64,000 bases of DNA from Rhizobium sp. SL86 (GTDB taxonomy: Bacteria > Pseudomonadota > Alphaproteobacteria > Rhizobiales > Rhizobiaceae): positions 496,001-560,000 of the forward strand of contig NZ_JAPPRJ010000001.1 of NCBI RefSeq assembly GCF_026672545.1, read 5' to 3'. Positions 48,382 to 59,488 of the stretch are shown piece after piece. The notes under the pieces were generated by a model. The model was not told where the DNA came from. It was given only the letters and a program-made list of their open reading frames with translations, and ran no database searches. Position numbers and translations under genes: made by a program. The first letter of the stretch is position 1, and each line of letters begins with the position of its first letter.

Positions 48382-48687
48382 GCGAAAAATCCTCTATCCC
48401 TGCCCTCGCGTGGCGATAGCGCATCAGAGGACGAAGCGGAACAGGTTTTTCGTTGCACGATAGAGTCGGGGAAAGATCACACCATCAGGAGGGGTTCGCC
48501 GAGAGTGCGATAGAGTCTGCTTCTCGTCCGAAGTGATGGATTTTCAGATTGTCTTCGCAACCATTAGGCGCAAAAATCGATAGGCGCCTCGCCAATGGCC
48601 GCTGAAATGCATCACCCCGGGCATATGTCGGACGAGCCGACAGGGACGCACCGGAGTGTTCATTGATAATATAACGTGGGCAGGTCC
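48382..48687. other. Intergenic region, no gene recognised
   Basis: About 306 bp between divergent genes. CGATAGAGTC occurs twice (near 48459 and 48502), and the second half is AT-richer (GTTCATTGATAATATAACG) just before the Abi-like gene, where its promoter should be. I see no coding pattern. Confidence 0.5.
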
Positions 48688-49377
48688 ATGGATCAATATC
48701 TGAAGGATATTTCCGACGATCAGCTCTCCCTGATCGTCTCAACGATCGGTCAGGAGAGACTCAGCACCTATCTCGCATCCATGACGTCCTTGCGCGACGC
48801 ACTGCAACTCTACCAGACGAATGGTCGGCTGGCGAAGCATGTACACGAGGTCATGGGCGGTTTCGAAATTGCTCTGCGCAATCGAATCTCGGCCTCAATC
48901 GCAAGCCATTATGCTCGCGAAGACTGGTATCGGTGCCGAGCCTTCGTTCAACATCTGAATGCCGAACGCCGCAAGAACATTCGGGAAATTCGTGCCCGCC
49001 TGAAGTCACAGAAGCAGGACGAACGATCCGGCAGAATTATCGCCGGCCTTTCCCTACATTTCTGGATCTCGCTCCATGAGAACAAATATCGCGACAGTCT
49101 TTGGACGCCGCATCTGCACAGGATATGGCCGAAGGGTGAGAACCTGAAGAAGGTCCACAAGGATCTGCTCAAGGCGCGCGATCTGCGCAATCGGATTGCT
49201 CATCACGAACCCATTTTTCAGGCACGCTGGCATGACCGGATCGACAGCATCTGGTATCGATTCGAGCAACTGGCTCCTGAAACGGCTGACTGGTATCGAT
49301 GCCGACTGAAAAGAAAGATCGAAACCCTCCGAAGCACCTGCATGGAACACAGCCTCCAGAAGATGGATTCGCCTTGA
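48688..49377 (+). CDS. Abi-like (Abi_2/AbiD family) protein with HEPN motif
   Basis: 229 residues from MDQYLKDISDDQLSLIV; a GTG four codons earlier is possible. The pattern matches the Abi_2 family linked to abortive phage infection: a first EIALRNRISASIASHY helix (residues 60-75), GLSLHFWISLHENKYR in the middle, and an RNxxxH motif RDLRNRIAHHEPIF with Arg167, Asn168 and His172, the HEPN RNase signature. It is lower in GC than its neighbours and stands alone, which fits transfer. No second component is seen, so it would act by itself if it is a defence gene. Confidence 0.75.
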   Translation: MDQYLKDISDDQLSLIVSTIGQERLSTYLASMTSLRDALQLYQTNGRLAKHVHEVMGGFEIALRNRISASIASHYAREDWYRCRAFVQHLNAERRKNIREIRARLKSQKQDERSGRIIAGLSLHFWISLHENKYRDSLWTPHLHRIWPKGENLKKVHKDLLKARDLRNRIAHHEPIFQARWHDRIDSIWYRFEQLAPETADWYRCRLKRKIETLRSTCMEHSLQKMDSP

Positions 49378-49439
49378 CGTCGAAACCATGTCGACGGGCG
49401 GGCCGCTGATGGCGCGGCCCGCCCGTCGTGTTCAGAACG

Positions 49440-51623
<2,184 letters not shown>

Positions 51624-52167
51624 TTCAAGGTCTTTCGGAGCAAGGCGCATTTTCGCGCGAAGGGCCGCGACAGACCGCGGCATACATGGCGCCCGCTGTA
51701 GCGATTTGCAGGTGAAATGTCAAAGCGGATGCGCAGGCGGGGCTTTCGCGCTCGCGACAGGGTAAATGAACAAGACGGAATAGATCTGTGGTGGCATAGT
51801 GATGATCCGTGCCTCTGGCACCGGACCTTGCTCTGATCAACCGGGTTTGTCGGGCTGGTGCAGCGAAGACGTGCGGGAAAATAAGGCCCTCTCTGGCCTG
51901 TCGGCGTTCGTCGCTGCAATCGATTCACTGGATCGATTGCTTCGCTTCGCGAACCGCTCCTCACCCCACCACAAGGGGGGAGAAGACTCGCGGCAACGCC
52001 TCGCCCAACCAGAGCGCCCGATCGCCGAAGCGCTCTCTATGAAGGGCACCGATGGTGCGGCAGGGTTAAGCCCCTCCCCTTGTGGGAGGGGTTGGGGAGG
52101 GCCTCTTTCTCCCTAAATGAACATTCCAAAGCCGAGTGCGTGCGGCACCATAAACAGGAGAAAGCCG
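51624..52167. other. Long intergenic region with palindromes
   Basis: About 540 bp between divergent helicase and pirin genes, with no gene recognised. Two palindromes stand out: GCAATCGAT-N7-ATCGATTGC (51916-51940) and CCCCTCCC-N5-GGGAGGGG (52071-52091). Both look like dispersed rhizobial intergenic repeats. The rest must hold the leaders; DEAD-box helicase genes often have long 5-prime leaders. Confidence 0.55.
52071..52091. repeat. GC-rich intergenic hairpin
   Basis: CCCCTCCC-cttgt-GGGAGGGG, perfect 8-bp arms, followed by TTGGGGAGGGCC, which extends partial pairing. It belongs to the same general class as the CTCTCCCCGC hairpins elsewhere but differs in sequence. Confidence 0.55.
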
Positions 52168-53085
52168 ATGTCCTTCTTTCCCGGAACCGATCCCGACGCG
52201 GGCGATGCCTTTGCCTGTGACGCCATCGAGAACCTGATCATTCCGCGCTCCAGCGATATCGGCGGATTTTTCGTGCGCCGGGCGCTGCCGACGCGCCAGC
52301 GGCGGCTCGTCGGGCCGTTCATCTTCTTCGACCGCATGGGCCCGGCGATCCTGAAGGCGGGCGAGGCGCTGGATGTGAAACCGCATCCGCATATCGGGCT
52401 CTCCACCGTCACCTATCTCTTCGACGGCGAGATCAAACATCGCGACAGCCTCGGCACCGAACTTGTCATCCGCCCCGGCGACGTGAACCTGATGACGGCT
52501 GGGCGCGGCATCGTGCATTCCGAGCGCACGCCGGAAAATCTGCGCGGCCATCCGCTGTCGATGTCCGGCCTGCAGACCTGGCTGGCGCTGCCGGACGACA
52601 AGGAGGAGATCGATCCGGCCTTTGCCCATACGGCCAAGGAAAACATGCCGATCATCGATCTCGCCGGTATCAGCGGACGCGTGGTGATGGGCTCGCTCGA
52701 CGGCCTCTCCTCACCGGTCGAAACCTTGACCGATACGCTTTATGCGGATCTCGCGCTTGCCGCCGGGCGGCGTTTTCCCTTTTCCGCCGCGCATGAGGAA
52801 CGGGCGATCTACATTCTCTCCGGCTCGCTGATCGTGGCCGGCGATCGGTTTGCGGCGGACCAGTTGCTGGTCTTCCGACCGGGCGACGAGATCACGCTCG
52901 AAGGCGGGCCGGAGGGCTGTCACTTGATGCTGTTCGGCGGCGCGGCGCTGAATTCCAAACGTTATATCTGGTGGAACTTCGTCTCTTCGTCCAAGGAACG
53001 GATAGAACAGGCGAAGGAAGAATGGCGTACGGCCCGGTTCGATATCGTGCCGGGGGATGAAGACGAGTTCGTCCCTTTGCCTTGA
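52168..53085 (+). CDS. Pirin family protein
   Basis: 305 residues from MSFFPGTDPDAGDAF, with ACAGGAGA before the ATG. A bicupin: the metal site is KPHPHIGLSTVTYLF with the later His and Glu in AGRGIVHSERTPENL. RRALPTRQRRLVGPFIFFDRMGP is the pirin start. Known pirins are quercetinases or redox-linked regulators; which applies is unknown. It is upstream of dxs, 108 bp apart, and may have its own transcript. Confidence 0.9.
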   Translation: MSFFPGTDPDAGDAFACDAIENLIIPRSSDIGGFFVRRALPTRQRRLVGPFIFFDRMGPAILKAGEALDVKPHPHIGLSTVTYLFDGEIKHRDSLGTELVIRPGDVNLMTAGRGIVHSERTPENLRGHPLSMSGLQTWLALPDDKEEIDPAFAHTAKENMPIIDLAGISGRVVMGSLDGLSSPVETLTDTLYADLALAAGRRFPFSAAHEERAIYILSGSLIVAGDRFAADQLLVFRPGDEITLEGGPEGCHLMLFGGAALNSKRYIWWNFVSSSKERIEQAKEEWRTARFDIVPGDEDEFVPLP

Positions 53086-53193
53086 GACGGTTTTCCGCTA
53101 GAAGCGCGGCTTTGTGACACTTGAAAAAGCCGTGTTTCTCCTCATGTTGGGAAGAAACAAAGGCTCCGCGAGAGCAGAAAAGGCATCCCCATC

Positions 53194-55110
53194 GTGACCT
53201 CCATGCCCAAGACGCCGCTTCTGGACCAGGTGACCTGGCCCGCCGACCTGCGCCAGATCGAAGACCGCGACCTGCCGCAACTGGCCCGGGAAGTGCGCGA
53301 CGAGATGATCGACGCCGTCTCCAAGACCGGCGGACATCTGGGCGCTGGCTTGGGCGTGGTGGAACTGACGATTGCGATCCACAAGGTGTTCAACACGCCG
53401 GATGACCGGCTGATCTTCGATGTCGGCCACCAGTGCTATCCGCACAAGATCCTCACCGGCCGGCGCGAGCGCATCCGCACGCTGCGCCAAGAAGGCGGGC
53501 TCTCCGGTTTCACCAAACGCGCCGAGAGCGAATACGATCCGTTTGGCGCGGCGCATTCCTCCACCTCGATTTCCGCCGGCCTCGGCATGGCGGTGGCGGC
53601 CGACCTTTCCGGCACACCACGCAACGTGATTGCGGTCATCGGCGACGGCGCGATGTCGGCCGGCATGGCTTACGAGGCAATGAACAATGCCGGCGCGCTC
53701 GACGCCCGCCTCATCGTCATTCTCAACGACAATGACATGTCGATTGCCCCGCCGACCGGGGCGATGAGCGCCTATCTCGCCCGGCTTGCGTCGGGCCGCA
53801 CCTATATGGGCGTGCGCGAATTCGGCAAGAAACTCACCGCCTATCTCGGCAAAAATGTCGACCGCGCCATCACCCGGGCCGTGGAACATGCGCGCGGTTA
53901 CGTGACCGGCGGCACCATGTTCGAGGAAATGGGCTTCTACCATATCGGCCCGATCGACGGGCATTCCTTCGAGCACCTTCTGCCGGTTCTGCGCAATGTG
54001 CGCGATAATGCCAAGGGCCCGGTGCTGATCCATGTGGTGACGCAGAAGGGCAAGGGTTATGCGCCGGCGGAAGCCGCGGCCGACAAATATCACGGCGTCA
54101 ACAAGTTCGACGTCATCACCGGCGCGCAGGCCAAGGCGAAACCCAATGCGCCGAGTTATACGAGCGTGTTTGCCGATGCGCTGGTGCAGGAGGCGAAGCT
54201 TGACGAGAAGATCGTCGGCATTACCGCGGCGATGCCGAACGGCACCGGGCTCGACAAGCTGCAAAACCTCTATCCCGCCCGTACCTTCGACGTGGGCATT
54301 GCCGAACAGCATGCGGTGACCTTTGCCGCCGGCCTTGCGTCTGAAGGCTACAAACCCTTCTGCGCGCTTTATTCCACTTTCCTGCAGCGCGGTTACGATC
54401 AGGTGGTGCATGACGTGGCGATCCAGGGCCTGCCCGTGCGTTTTCCCATCGATCGCGCCGGTTTCGTCGGTGCCGATGGGCCGACACATGCCGGCTCCTT
54501 CGACACCGGTTTCCTTGCGTCCCTGCCCGGCTTCGTGGTGATGGCGGCGGCCGACGAGGCGGAACTGAAACACATGGTGCGCACCGCCGCCGCTTACGAC
54601 GACGGCCCGATCTCCTTCCGTTATCCGCGCGGCGAAGGGGTGGGCGTCGACCTGCCGGAGCGCGGCGAAATTCTTGAAATCGGCAAGGGCCGGGTGATGA
54701 AGCAGGGCGCCAAGGTGGCGCTCCTCTCCTTCGGCACGCGGCTGGCCGACTGTCTGCTGGCCGCCGAAGACCTGGATGCCGCGGGCCTTTCCACGACGGT
54801 TGTCGATGCGCGCTTTGCCAAACCGCTCGACCACGACCTCATCCGCCAGCTTGCCCGCCACCATGAGATCGTCGTGACGGTGGAGGAAGGCGCCGTGGGC
54901 GGCTTCGGCTCCCAGGTCATGCATTTCCTCGCCAATGACGGCCTGCTGGATCGCGGCCTCAAAATCCGCTCGCTGGTGCTGCCGGATCTCTGGATGGACC
55001 AGGCGAAACCCGAAGTGATGTATGCCAAGGCCGGCCTCGACCGCGCCGGGATCGTGAAGACGGTGTTCACGGCGCTCGGGCGTGGGGTTCAGGTGGGTGC
55101 GGCTGGGTGA
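53194..55110 (+). CDS. dxs: 1-deoxy-D-xylulose-5-phosphate synthase
   Basis: 638 residues. The first MEP pathway enzyme, joining pyruvate and glyceraldehyde 3-phosphate with thiamine diphosphate. The TPP and magnesium motif is [19 protein letters not shown]; also [14 protein letters not shown], the transketolase Asp-Arg region [18 protein letters not shown], and [19 protein letters not shown] start gives [13 protein letters not shown], close to other rhizobial Dxs proteins; an ATG three codons on is possible. In related genomes tlyA commonly follows; here it is about 6.7 kb away. Confidence 0.96.
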   Translation: MTSMPKTPLLDQVTWPADLRQIEDRDLPQLAREVRDEMIDAVSKTGGHLGAGLGVVELTIAIHKVFNTPDDRLIFDVGHQCYPHKILTGRRERIRTLRQEGGLSGFTKRAESEYDPFGAAHSSTSISAGLGMAVAADLSGTPRNVIAVIGDGAMSAGMAYEAMNNAGALDARLIVILNDNDMSIAPPTGAMSAYLARLASGRTYMGVREFGKKLTAYLGKNVDRAITRAVEHARGYVTGGTMFEEMGFYHIGPIDGHSFEHLLPVLRNVRDNAKGPVLIHVVTQKGKGYAPAEAAADKYHGVNKFDVITGAQAKAKPNAPSYTSVFADALVQEAKLDEKIVGITAAMPNGTGLDKLQNLYPARTFDVGIAEQHAVTFAAGLASEGYKPFCALYSTFLQRGYDQVVHDVAIQGLPVRFPIDRAGFVGADGPTHAGSFDTGFLASLPGFVVMAAADEAELKHMVRTAAAYDDGPISFRYPRGEGVGVDLPERGEILEIGKGRVMKQGAKVALLSFGTRLADCLLAAEDLDAAGLSTTVVDARFAKPLDHDLIRQLARHHEIVVTVEEGAVGGFGSQVMHFLANDGLLDRGLKIRSLVLPDLWMDQAKPEVMYAKAGLDRAGIVKTVFTALGRGVQVGAAG

Positions 55111-55234
55111 TCAGGGGGCATTGGTAAAAGAGGCTTATTCCGAAGTGTTTGGTTTTGGCCAGACACCGAAGGAAGGGCGGGTAAACAACTGCTCCCATGA
55201 CGTTCAAGAATAACGAAAGCCATACCTGTCACGT

Positions 55235-55349
55235 TGACAGTAGACTGTCACCTGCAACTTGACTTTGAAGTACGCCCTGAATAGATTTTGGGCGTCGAAA
55301 ATGGCGGACCGGTATGGTGAGCCCCGGTCGCCCTGCTTGATAAGCAGGG
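55235..55349 (+). promoter_or_regulatory. Palindromic operator, promoter and leader hairpin
   Basis: Within the 396-bp gap after dxs: TGACAGT-ag-ACTGTCA (55235-55250, perfect 7-bp arms), then TTGACT (55259-55264) and TAGATT (55282-55287) at 17-bp spacing, then CCCTGCTT-gat-AAGCAGGG (55331-55349, perfect 8-bp hairpin). The order suggests an activator or repressor site, a promoter and a structured leader of about 215 nt for the membrane protein gene at 55507. Confidence 0.45.
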
Positions 55350-55506
55350 ATATTCCATCCCCACTGAAAGGGGCCGCGGACCTCGACGGTAGCAGGCGTT
55401 TCGCGTGCTCCGTTCATCTGCGTTCGACAACTTTCTTCGCAGAACACGGTCGCCTTGAGACGCTGTTTTTCCAATGGCGCGCGTCGCCACGTTGAAGGAT
55501 GACGTC

Positions 55507-55998
55507 ATGACTACAGGAATTCTCGTTGCTCTCCCGCTTGTCTCGCTCGCGGGGTGGCTCTCGATGTTCGGTCTCAAGCATCGAAACCTCTTTGCGGGAG
55601 ACGTTGCCGGTCTGATCTATCACCTGGCTCTTATCCCTCTGATCGAGCACCTTCCTGGTGGGCCGGAGGTAAAATTTGCAGGCTATCTGTGGCTTTACAT
55701 GGATGCGCTGGTCGACATGGTGTCGATCAATCACATCGGGGAAAAGATCGTTTGGGCGTTGCGCATGGGTGTTCACCTCTTCGCTGCGATCTGGATCTGC
55801 GGCGTCTCTTGGGGTCTCGGCGGTGCTGCGATGTGGATCGGCATGCCGCTCGGATTATTCCTGGCGGTGCATGCAATCTTTCTGGCTGATGTTTCCAATT
55901 CGAGGGCAATCCTGGCAATCGGCGTAGTGCCGCTCATGTCAGCCTGGCTTGTCGCGCTGGCACTCTCCTTTCTGATGGGGGGAAGTGCTCAGCTGTAA
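55507..55998 (+). CDS. Hypothetical integral membrane protein
   Basis: 163 residues from MTTGILVALPLVSLAGWL, with GAAGGA seven bases before the ATG. Four to five hydrophobic segments (about 3-20, 35-52, 62-80, 88-125, 135-158). The region FAGYLWLYMDALVDMVSINH and GEKIVWALRMGVHLFAAI is amphipathic and might line a pore or site. I do not recognise the family. It is an orphan between dxs and a repeat-rich gap, with its own possible promoter and operator upstream. Confidence 0.65.
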   Translation: MTTGILVALPLVSLAGWLSMFGLKHRNLFAGDVAGLIYHLALIPLIEHLPGGPEVKFAGYLWLYMDALVDMVSINHIGEKIVWALRMGVHLFAAIWICGVSWGLGGAAMWIGMPLGLFLAVHAIFLADVSNSRAILAIGVVPLMSAWLVALALSFLMGGSAQL

Positions 55999-56000
55999 TG

Positions 56001-56141
56001 CTACGAAGGCCGCCTTTTTGGGCCGCTCTCCAGGATGGACCTGATCCCCGCAGTGGCATCGGTTTTCGAGCCATAGGCACGCAGGCTGTGTTCGTCGTTC
56101 ACCCATGCGGAGATGATCACCTTGGTGCGGAAAAAGAACAA
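56001..56141 (-). pseudogene. C-terminal remnant of a YhaV-like toxin gene
   Basis: A short open frame on the minus strand reads LFFFRTKVIISAW, VNDEHSLRAYGSKTDA and SILESGPKRRPS before TAG at 56001. The AWVNDE-RAYGSKTDA pattern is that of the C-terminus of YhaV-family toxins. No start codon, N-terminal part or antitoxin gene is present; the homology breaks off within about 15 bp of the inverted repeat at 56149, suggesting loss or replacement of the rest. Recognition rests on about 35 residues. Confidence 0.45.
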
Positions 56142-56148
56142 CCTCCGA

Positions 56149-56251
56149 CGTCATCCTCGGGCTTGACCCGAGGATCCACCGCGCAAGCGGCATGTCCGTG
56201 CGACGTTCGGGGGTGACCGCATGGATCCTCGGGTCAAGCCCGAGGATGACG
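56149..56251. repeat. Pair of 30-bp elements in perfect inverted orientation
   Basis: The unit at 56149-56178 is the exact reverse complement of the unit at 56222-56251 (30 of 30 bases). Each is itself an imperfect palindrome around CATCCTCGGG-CTTGA-CCCGAGGAT. A 43-bp spacer lies between. This is a common alphaproteobacterial intergenic repeat. The pair could fold into one long hairpin. The rest of the 440-bp gap (55999-56438) shows nothing else besides the toxin remnant. Confidence 0.8.
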
Positions 56252-56438
56252 GCGGGGTGGGCGTTGCCGGAACAAGGACACTGCCGGCAAGGAGGATAGC
56301 GCGGACGCGGTCGATGGGACACTTACTCCTCGTGGGCGATGCCCGGCAGGACAGAGGGGGTGCCTCACGCACCGCCCTCTCCTGCCCTCGAAATCGGCGC
56401 GGCCTTGCGCCCGCGCCGCTCACCGGGCGGCCAGCGCC

Positions 56439-57569
56439 TCAAGGCCGCTTCAGCACCTTGAAAGCGTAAAACTGCGTTTTCTGCTGCGGATTGAAGTTGT
56501 TGTCCGAGACAAAGACCAGGAGGTCGCTGCCGTCCGTGCCCTTGGCAAAGGTCATGCCCTCGATATTGTCCGGATCGAGGCCGAGGGCGCGCAGGTCGAG
56601 CACCTGGCTCTTGCGCACCGGCACCACCGGCTGGTCGGCCTTCGTCAGCGAGGCGACGCCGGAGACATCGGTTGCGCCTGCCGTGTCGATCATGAACACC
56701 TTGATCGAATTGCCAAACCCTTCGGCAAAACCGCGTTCGATCACCAGAAGACGGTGATCATCAAGGGCGAGGCTTTCCGTCGCGCCGCTATCGTTCCAGC
56801 CCTTTTCCTTTTTCGGCGCCTGGCCGATCGGCTCGACCGGATAGACATATTGAGCCTTCGGCTGGCCGCTTGCCGCATCGTAACGGATCATGCGGGTCAG
56901 CGCACCGGTGGTGAGGCTGGCGATCGGGCCATCTTGGTTGAGCGCGGATTCGAGCTGGACCATCAGGTCGCCGTTTGGCAGCACGGCCATGCCTTCGAAA
57001 GCGAGGTTGTTGCGGATGCCGCTCGTATTGTCCGCGGTCGGGGCAAAACCCTGCGGCAGGCTGAATTCGCGCACGAACGACCCGTCCGGGCTTGCGACGC
57101 GCACGAAAGGCGGCAGCAACTGCTTGGCGTCACCTTCGCTCGTCCAGTAGAGGCCGTCCTTGCCCAAACGGATCGCTTCCGGATCGACGGCCTTGGCAGT
57201 GAAGGGCTCGCCTTTCTCCGTCTTCAGCGTCACGCTGCGCAGAACCTTGACGTCCTTGATGCCGGTAGCGGAGGCGTCAATCGCCAGTTCGTAGAAGCGG
57301 GCCGGTGCCTTTTCCGACCGATCGTCGGAGATCGCGATGTAGTGGCCGGTGGCGGGGTCGAAATCGATGCCGGAGAGGCCGCCGAGCTCCACGCCGTCCA
57401 CCAGGGTGCCGGTGGCGATGTCGAAGGTGCCGGCATAGGCCAGGCTGAGCGCAGCCGTGCAATCGCCGAAGGGGCACGGGGTGGAAACTGTCGTGCCGAT
57501 CTCGGCGGCATGGGTGACAGACAGGCTGACGAGAGCGAGCGCTGTGCCCGCGAGGAATGACTTCAACAT
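56439..57569 (-). CDS. Phytase-like esterase domain protein (exported)
   Basis: 376 residues with a signal peptide ending near VTHAAEI (about residue 22). The rest is the esterase-like activity of phytase domain (PF13449 type), a beta-propeller-like fold: LGGLSGIDFDPATGHYIAIS, DPEAIRLGKDGLYWTSEGD, NLAFEGMAVLPNGDLMVQLE and NIEGMTFAKGTDGSDLLVFV. Such proteins are periplasmic or secreted, and the substrate, often a phosphoester, is unproven. One Cys pair (TPCPFGDC) sits near the N-terminus. Next on the strand is DUF4424, 118 bp away. Confidence 0.85.
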   Translation of the reverse strand: MLKSFLAGTALALVSLSVTHAAEIGTTVSTPCPFGDCTAALSLAYAGTFDIATGTLVDGVELGGLSGIDFDPATGHYIAISDDRSEKAPARFYELAIDASATGIKDVKVLRSVTLKTEKGEPFTAKAVDPEAIRLGKDGLYWTSEGDAKQLLPPFVRVASPDGSFVREFSLPQGFAPTADNTSGIRNNLAFEGMAVLPNGDLMVQLESALNQDGPIASLTTGALTRMIRYDAASGQPKAQYVYPVEPIGQAPKKEKGWNDSGATESLALDDHRLLVIERGFAEGFGNSIKVFMIDTAGATDVSGVASLTKADQPVVPVRKSQVLDLRALGLDPDNIEGMTFAKGTDGSDLLVFVSDNNFNPQQKTQFYAFKVLKRP

Positions 57570-57687
57570 GATGATGCATCCTTGAAAAATCGTTGGCGAG
57601 GCAGGCGGGCGATCAAATGCATCGCCCCGGGTGCGCTTCTGCCTAGACCCTCAAGTTTGCAGCCTTATAACAGCGGCACGCCCCGCC

Positions 57688-58695
57688 TCAGTTCGGGCTC
57701 GGTGCCAGCAGGAACAGAATATCCAGATCCTTTTCCGGCCAGAAATCGGTCTTTTCCATCACGAAGGTGGTGGGACCGGTCTTCTTGATGCCGTCGGCGC
57801 AGAGGCTGACGTAGTTTTCCGGTTTGCCCTTGTCGATCGTCAGCTTGAATTTCGAAATATTGCCGCCCCAGTTGGCGCCGGTCTTCAGCACGTAGGAGAG
57901 CCAGGCTTCGGTATAGGTCGGGCTGTCCGGAGAGGCCGCCTTTTCCAGCTTGGCGGCGGTTTTCATGAAGGCATCGTCCAGGCAATAACGGGTCTTGTAG
58001 CTGTCATAGTTGAAACCCGGCTTGCCCTGGTCGATGAAGCTCAAAGCCACCGTGCCGCCGACGCTCGGTGTGTACCGGTGGCTGACGCGTACGGTCTTGC
58101 CGGCCGGAAAGGTGGTCTTCCACCAATAGACCGAGTGCAGCGTCCAGAGCGGCCGGTAGATGGTCTGCCAGCCTTTTCCCGCATCGAAGGTATCGGGATA
58201 AAGCAGGCCCTTGCCCACCCAGTCCTTGAGGGTCTCGGGCGGCAGGGTCTTCAAGTCCTCGACGGCCTTGTCGCTATAGGGCAGGACCGAGATCTTGCGG
58301 CTGCGCAACTCATCCGTCCAGTCGATCGAGAGCGCGCTCACCCGCTGCTGCAACTGCGGCTGGATGGCCTTGCCGTCCTGGGTCACGGTAAAACCCAAAA
58401 AATTGTCGGCCTCGTAATCGGGAACGGCGACATTGCTTTCCGGCTGGGTGACGATATCGGGCATGGGGAACGCGATGATGCTCGTCACATCCGTGTCGCT
58501 GGTGTTCTTGAACACGTAATCGACGCGCACCTCATCCATCGACAGGAAGAGGTTTTCCTCGACCATGGAGACGTCTTCGGTGACGACATAAGCGAGCCCG
58601 CCGGTGCGCAGCTCCGCCATCGAATCATTCGCCAAGGCCGGAACACCAGTTGCCGCCAGCACGCCCGCTGCCGCGAAGCTCAAAATTTTCCGCAT
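57688..58695 (-). CDS. DUF4424 domain exported protein
   Basis: 335 residues from MRKILSFAAAGVLAATGVPA, a signal peptide cut near PALANDS. The DUF4424 domain fills the rest: ELRTGGLAYVVTEDVSMVEE, VDYVFKNTSDTDVTSIIAFPM, and VRVSHRYTPSVGGTVALSFI. It is probably periplasmic with a beta-sandwich-like core; the function is unknown. Upstream open codons lack similarity and overlap the higA end. The gene lies 71 bp after the higA stop. Confidence 0.85.
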   Translation of the reverse strand: MRKILSFAAAGVLAATGVPALANDSMAELRTGGLAYVVTEDVSMVEENLFLSMDEVRVDYVFKNTSDTDVTSIIAFPMPDIVTQPESNVAVPDYEADNFLGFTVTQDGKAIQPQLQQRVSALSIDWTDELRSRKISVLPYSDKAVEDLKTLPPETLKDWVGKGLLYPDTFDAGKGWQTIYRPLWTLHSVYWWKTTFPAGKTVRVSHRYTPSVGGTVALSFIDQGKPGFNYDSYKTRYCLDDAFMKTAAKLEKAASPDSPTYTEAWLSYVLKTGANWGGNISKFKLTIDKGKPENYVSLCADGIKKTGPTTFVMEKTDFWPEKDLDILFLLAPSPN

Positions 58696-58765
58696 GATCT
58701 TTCCCCACCCGAAATCGCGCGAAAGGTAGCACGCAAGCCGCCGGACGGAAGGGGGTAAAGAAAAA

Positions 58766-59062
58766 TTAGGCCGCCTGCCGCACCCGGATCTCGATCTCCA
58801 GATCGGCGCTCGCAGCGATATTGACGAGCGCATCGAGCGAGAATTTCGCAAGCTTGCCACGGAGCAGATCATTCGTGCGTGGCCGCGTCAGGCCAAGTCG
58901 ACGTGCCGCTTCCTCTTGCGGAATATCCCAGCTGCGGACAGCCTTGCGGATCTCATAAAGCAGGGCCGAGCGCGCCTTGAGGTTTGCGGCCTCTTGCTGT
59001 GTATCTGCCAGAGCATCCCAGACGCTGTCGTGAATGTCCGAATTCAACGCTGTGTCTTCCAT
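58766..59062 (-). CDS. HigA-like Xre antitoxin
   Basis: 98 residues. An HTH_37-type regulator: SVWDALADTQQEAANLKARS leads into an HTH (DIPQEEAARRLGLTRPRTND) and ends LLRGKLAKFSLDALVNIAAS. It pairs with a HigB/Gp49-type toxin encoded just upstream, whose end it overlaps by 19 bp. The toxin frame is broken by an amber stop, so this antitoxin now probably has no full partner, but its own frame is intact and it may still repress the promoter. Confidence 0.85.
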   Translation of the reverse strand: MEDTALNSDIHDSVWDALADTQQEAANLKARSALLYEIRKAVRSWDIPQEEAARRLGLTRPRTNDLLRGKLAKFSLDALVNIAASADLEIEIRVRQAA

Positions 59063-59367
59063 CGTCTCAATCGCTCCATCGCAAGATCAAGGTCCTTCTT
59101 CGCCGTTTGCGCAGTCTTCTTCTGGAACGCGTGGATCACCACGACACGATCGTCAAGCACCGCCAGATAGATGATGCGATAGGCCCCAGAGACATCCCGT
59201 ATCCGGATTTCCCGCACACCCGAACCAACCGTTACCATCGGTTTCCAGTCCTGCGGATCTTCGCCTCGCTGCAGAAGCTCGAGCTACCAACCCGCATCGA
59301 TCCGAACATCGTCCGGAAATGCGCGAACATCTGCCCTGCTGCTTCCCAGCCACTCGATCCGTTTCAT
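59044..59367 (-). pseudogene. HigB/Gp49-family toxin gene with in-frame amber stop
   Basis: A 107-codon frame opens at ATG 59365-59367 and reads MKRIEWLGSSRADVRAFPDD, VRIDAGW, then TAG at codon 28 (59284-59286), then LELLQRGEDPQDWKPMVTV and REIRIRDVSGAYRIIYLAVL to the stop. The family has a residue such as Gln here, so CAG to TAG is the simplest change. Similarity continues unbroken on both sides. A 64-residue restart at 59238 would lack the N-terminal helices. No frameshift is needed to restore it. Confidence 0.85.
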
Positions 59368-59375
59368 GACTTTAA

Positions 59376-59393
59376 TGTATCAGAATGGATACA
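59376..59393. promoter_or_regulatory. Operator-like palindrome of the higBA module
   Basis: TGTATC-agaatg-GATACA, perfect 6-bp arms, 9 bp before the toxin ATG. It overlaps a possible -10 (TACATT on the minus strand), as expected of a HigA operator. Confidence 0.55.
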
Positions 59394-59488
59394 CCCTGGC
59401 GACAGGAAAGATCCGCCGCTCCTTGTGGCCCAAAACAAAAAGAGGCGGGTTTGCGCCCGCCTCTCATCTCCGTATCCGATCGGGGAGA

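Noticed and set aside
48382..48480. A possible SAM-type riboswitch before the homocysteine methyltransferase
   Set aside because: A weak hairpin is present, but none of the conserved SAM-II core sequence could be found.
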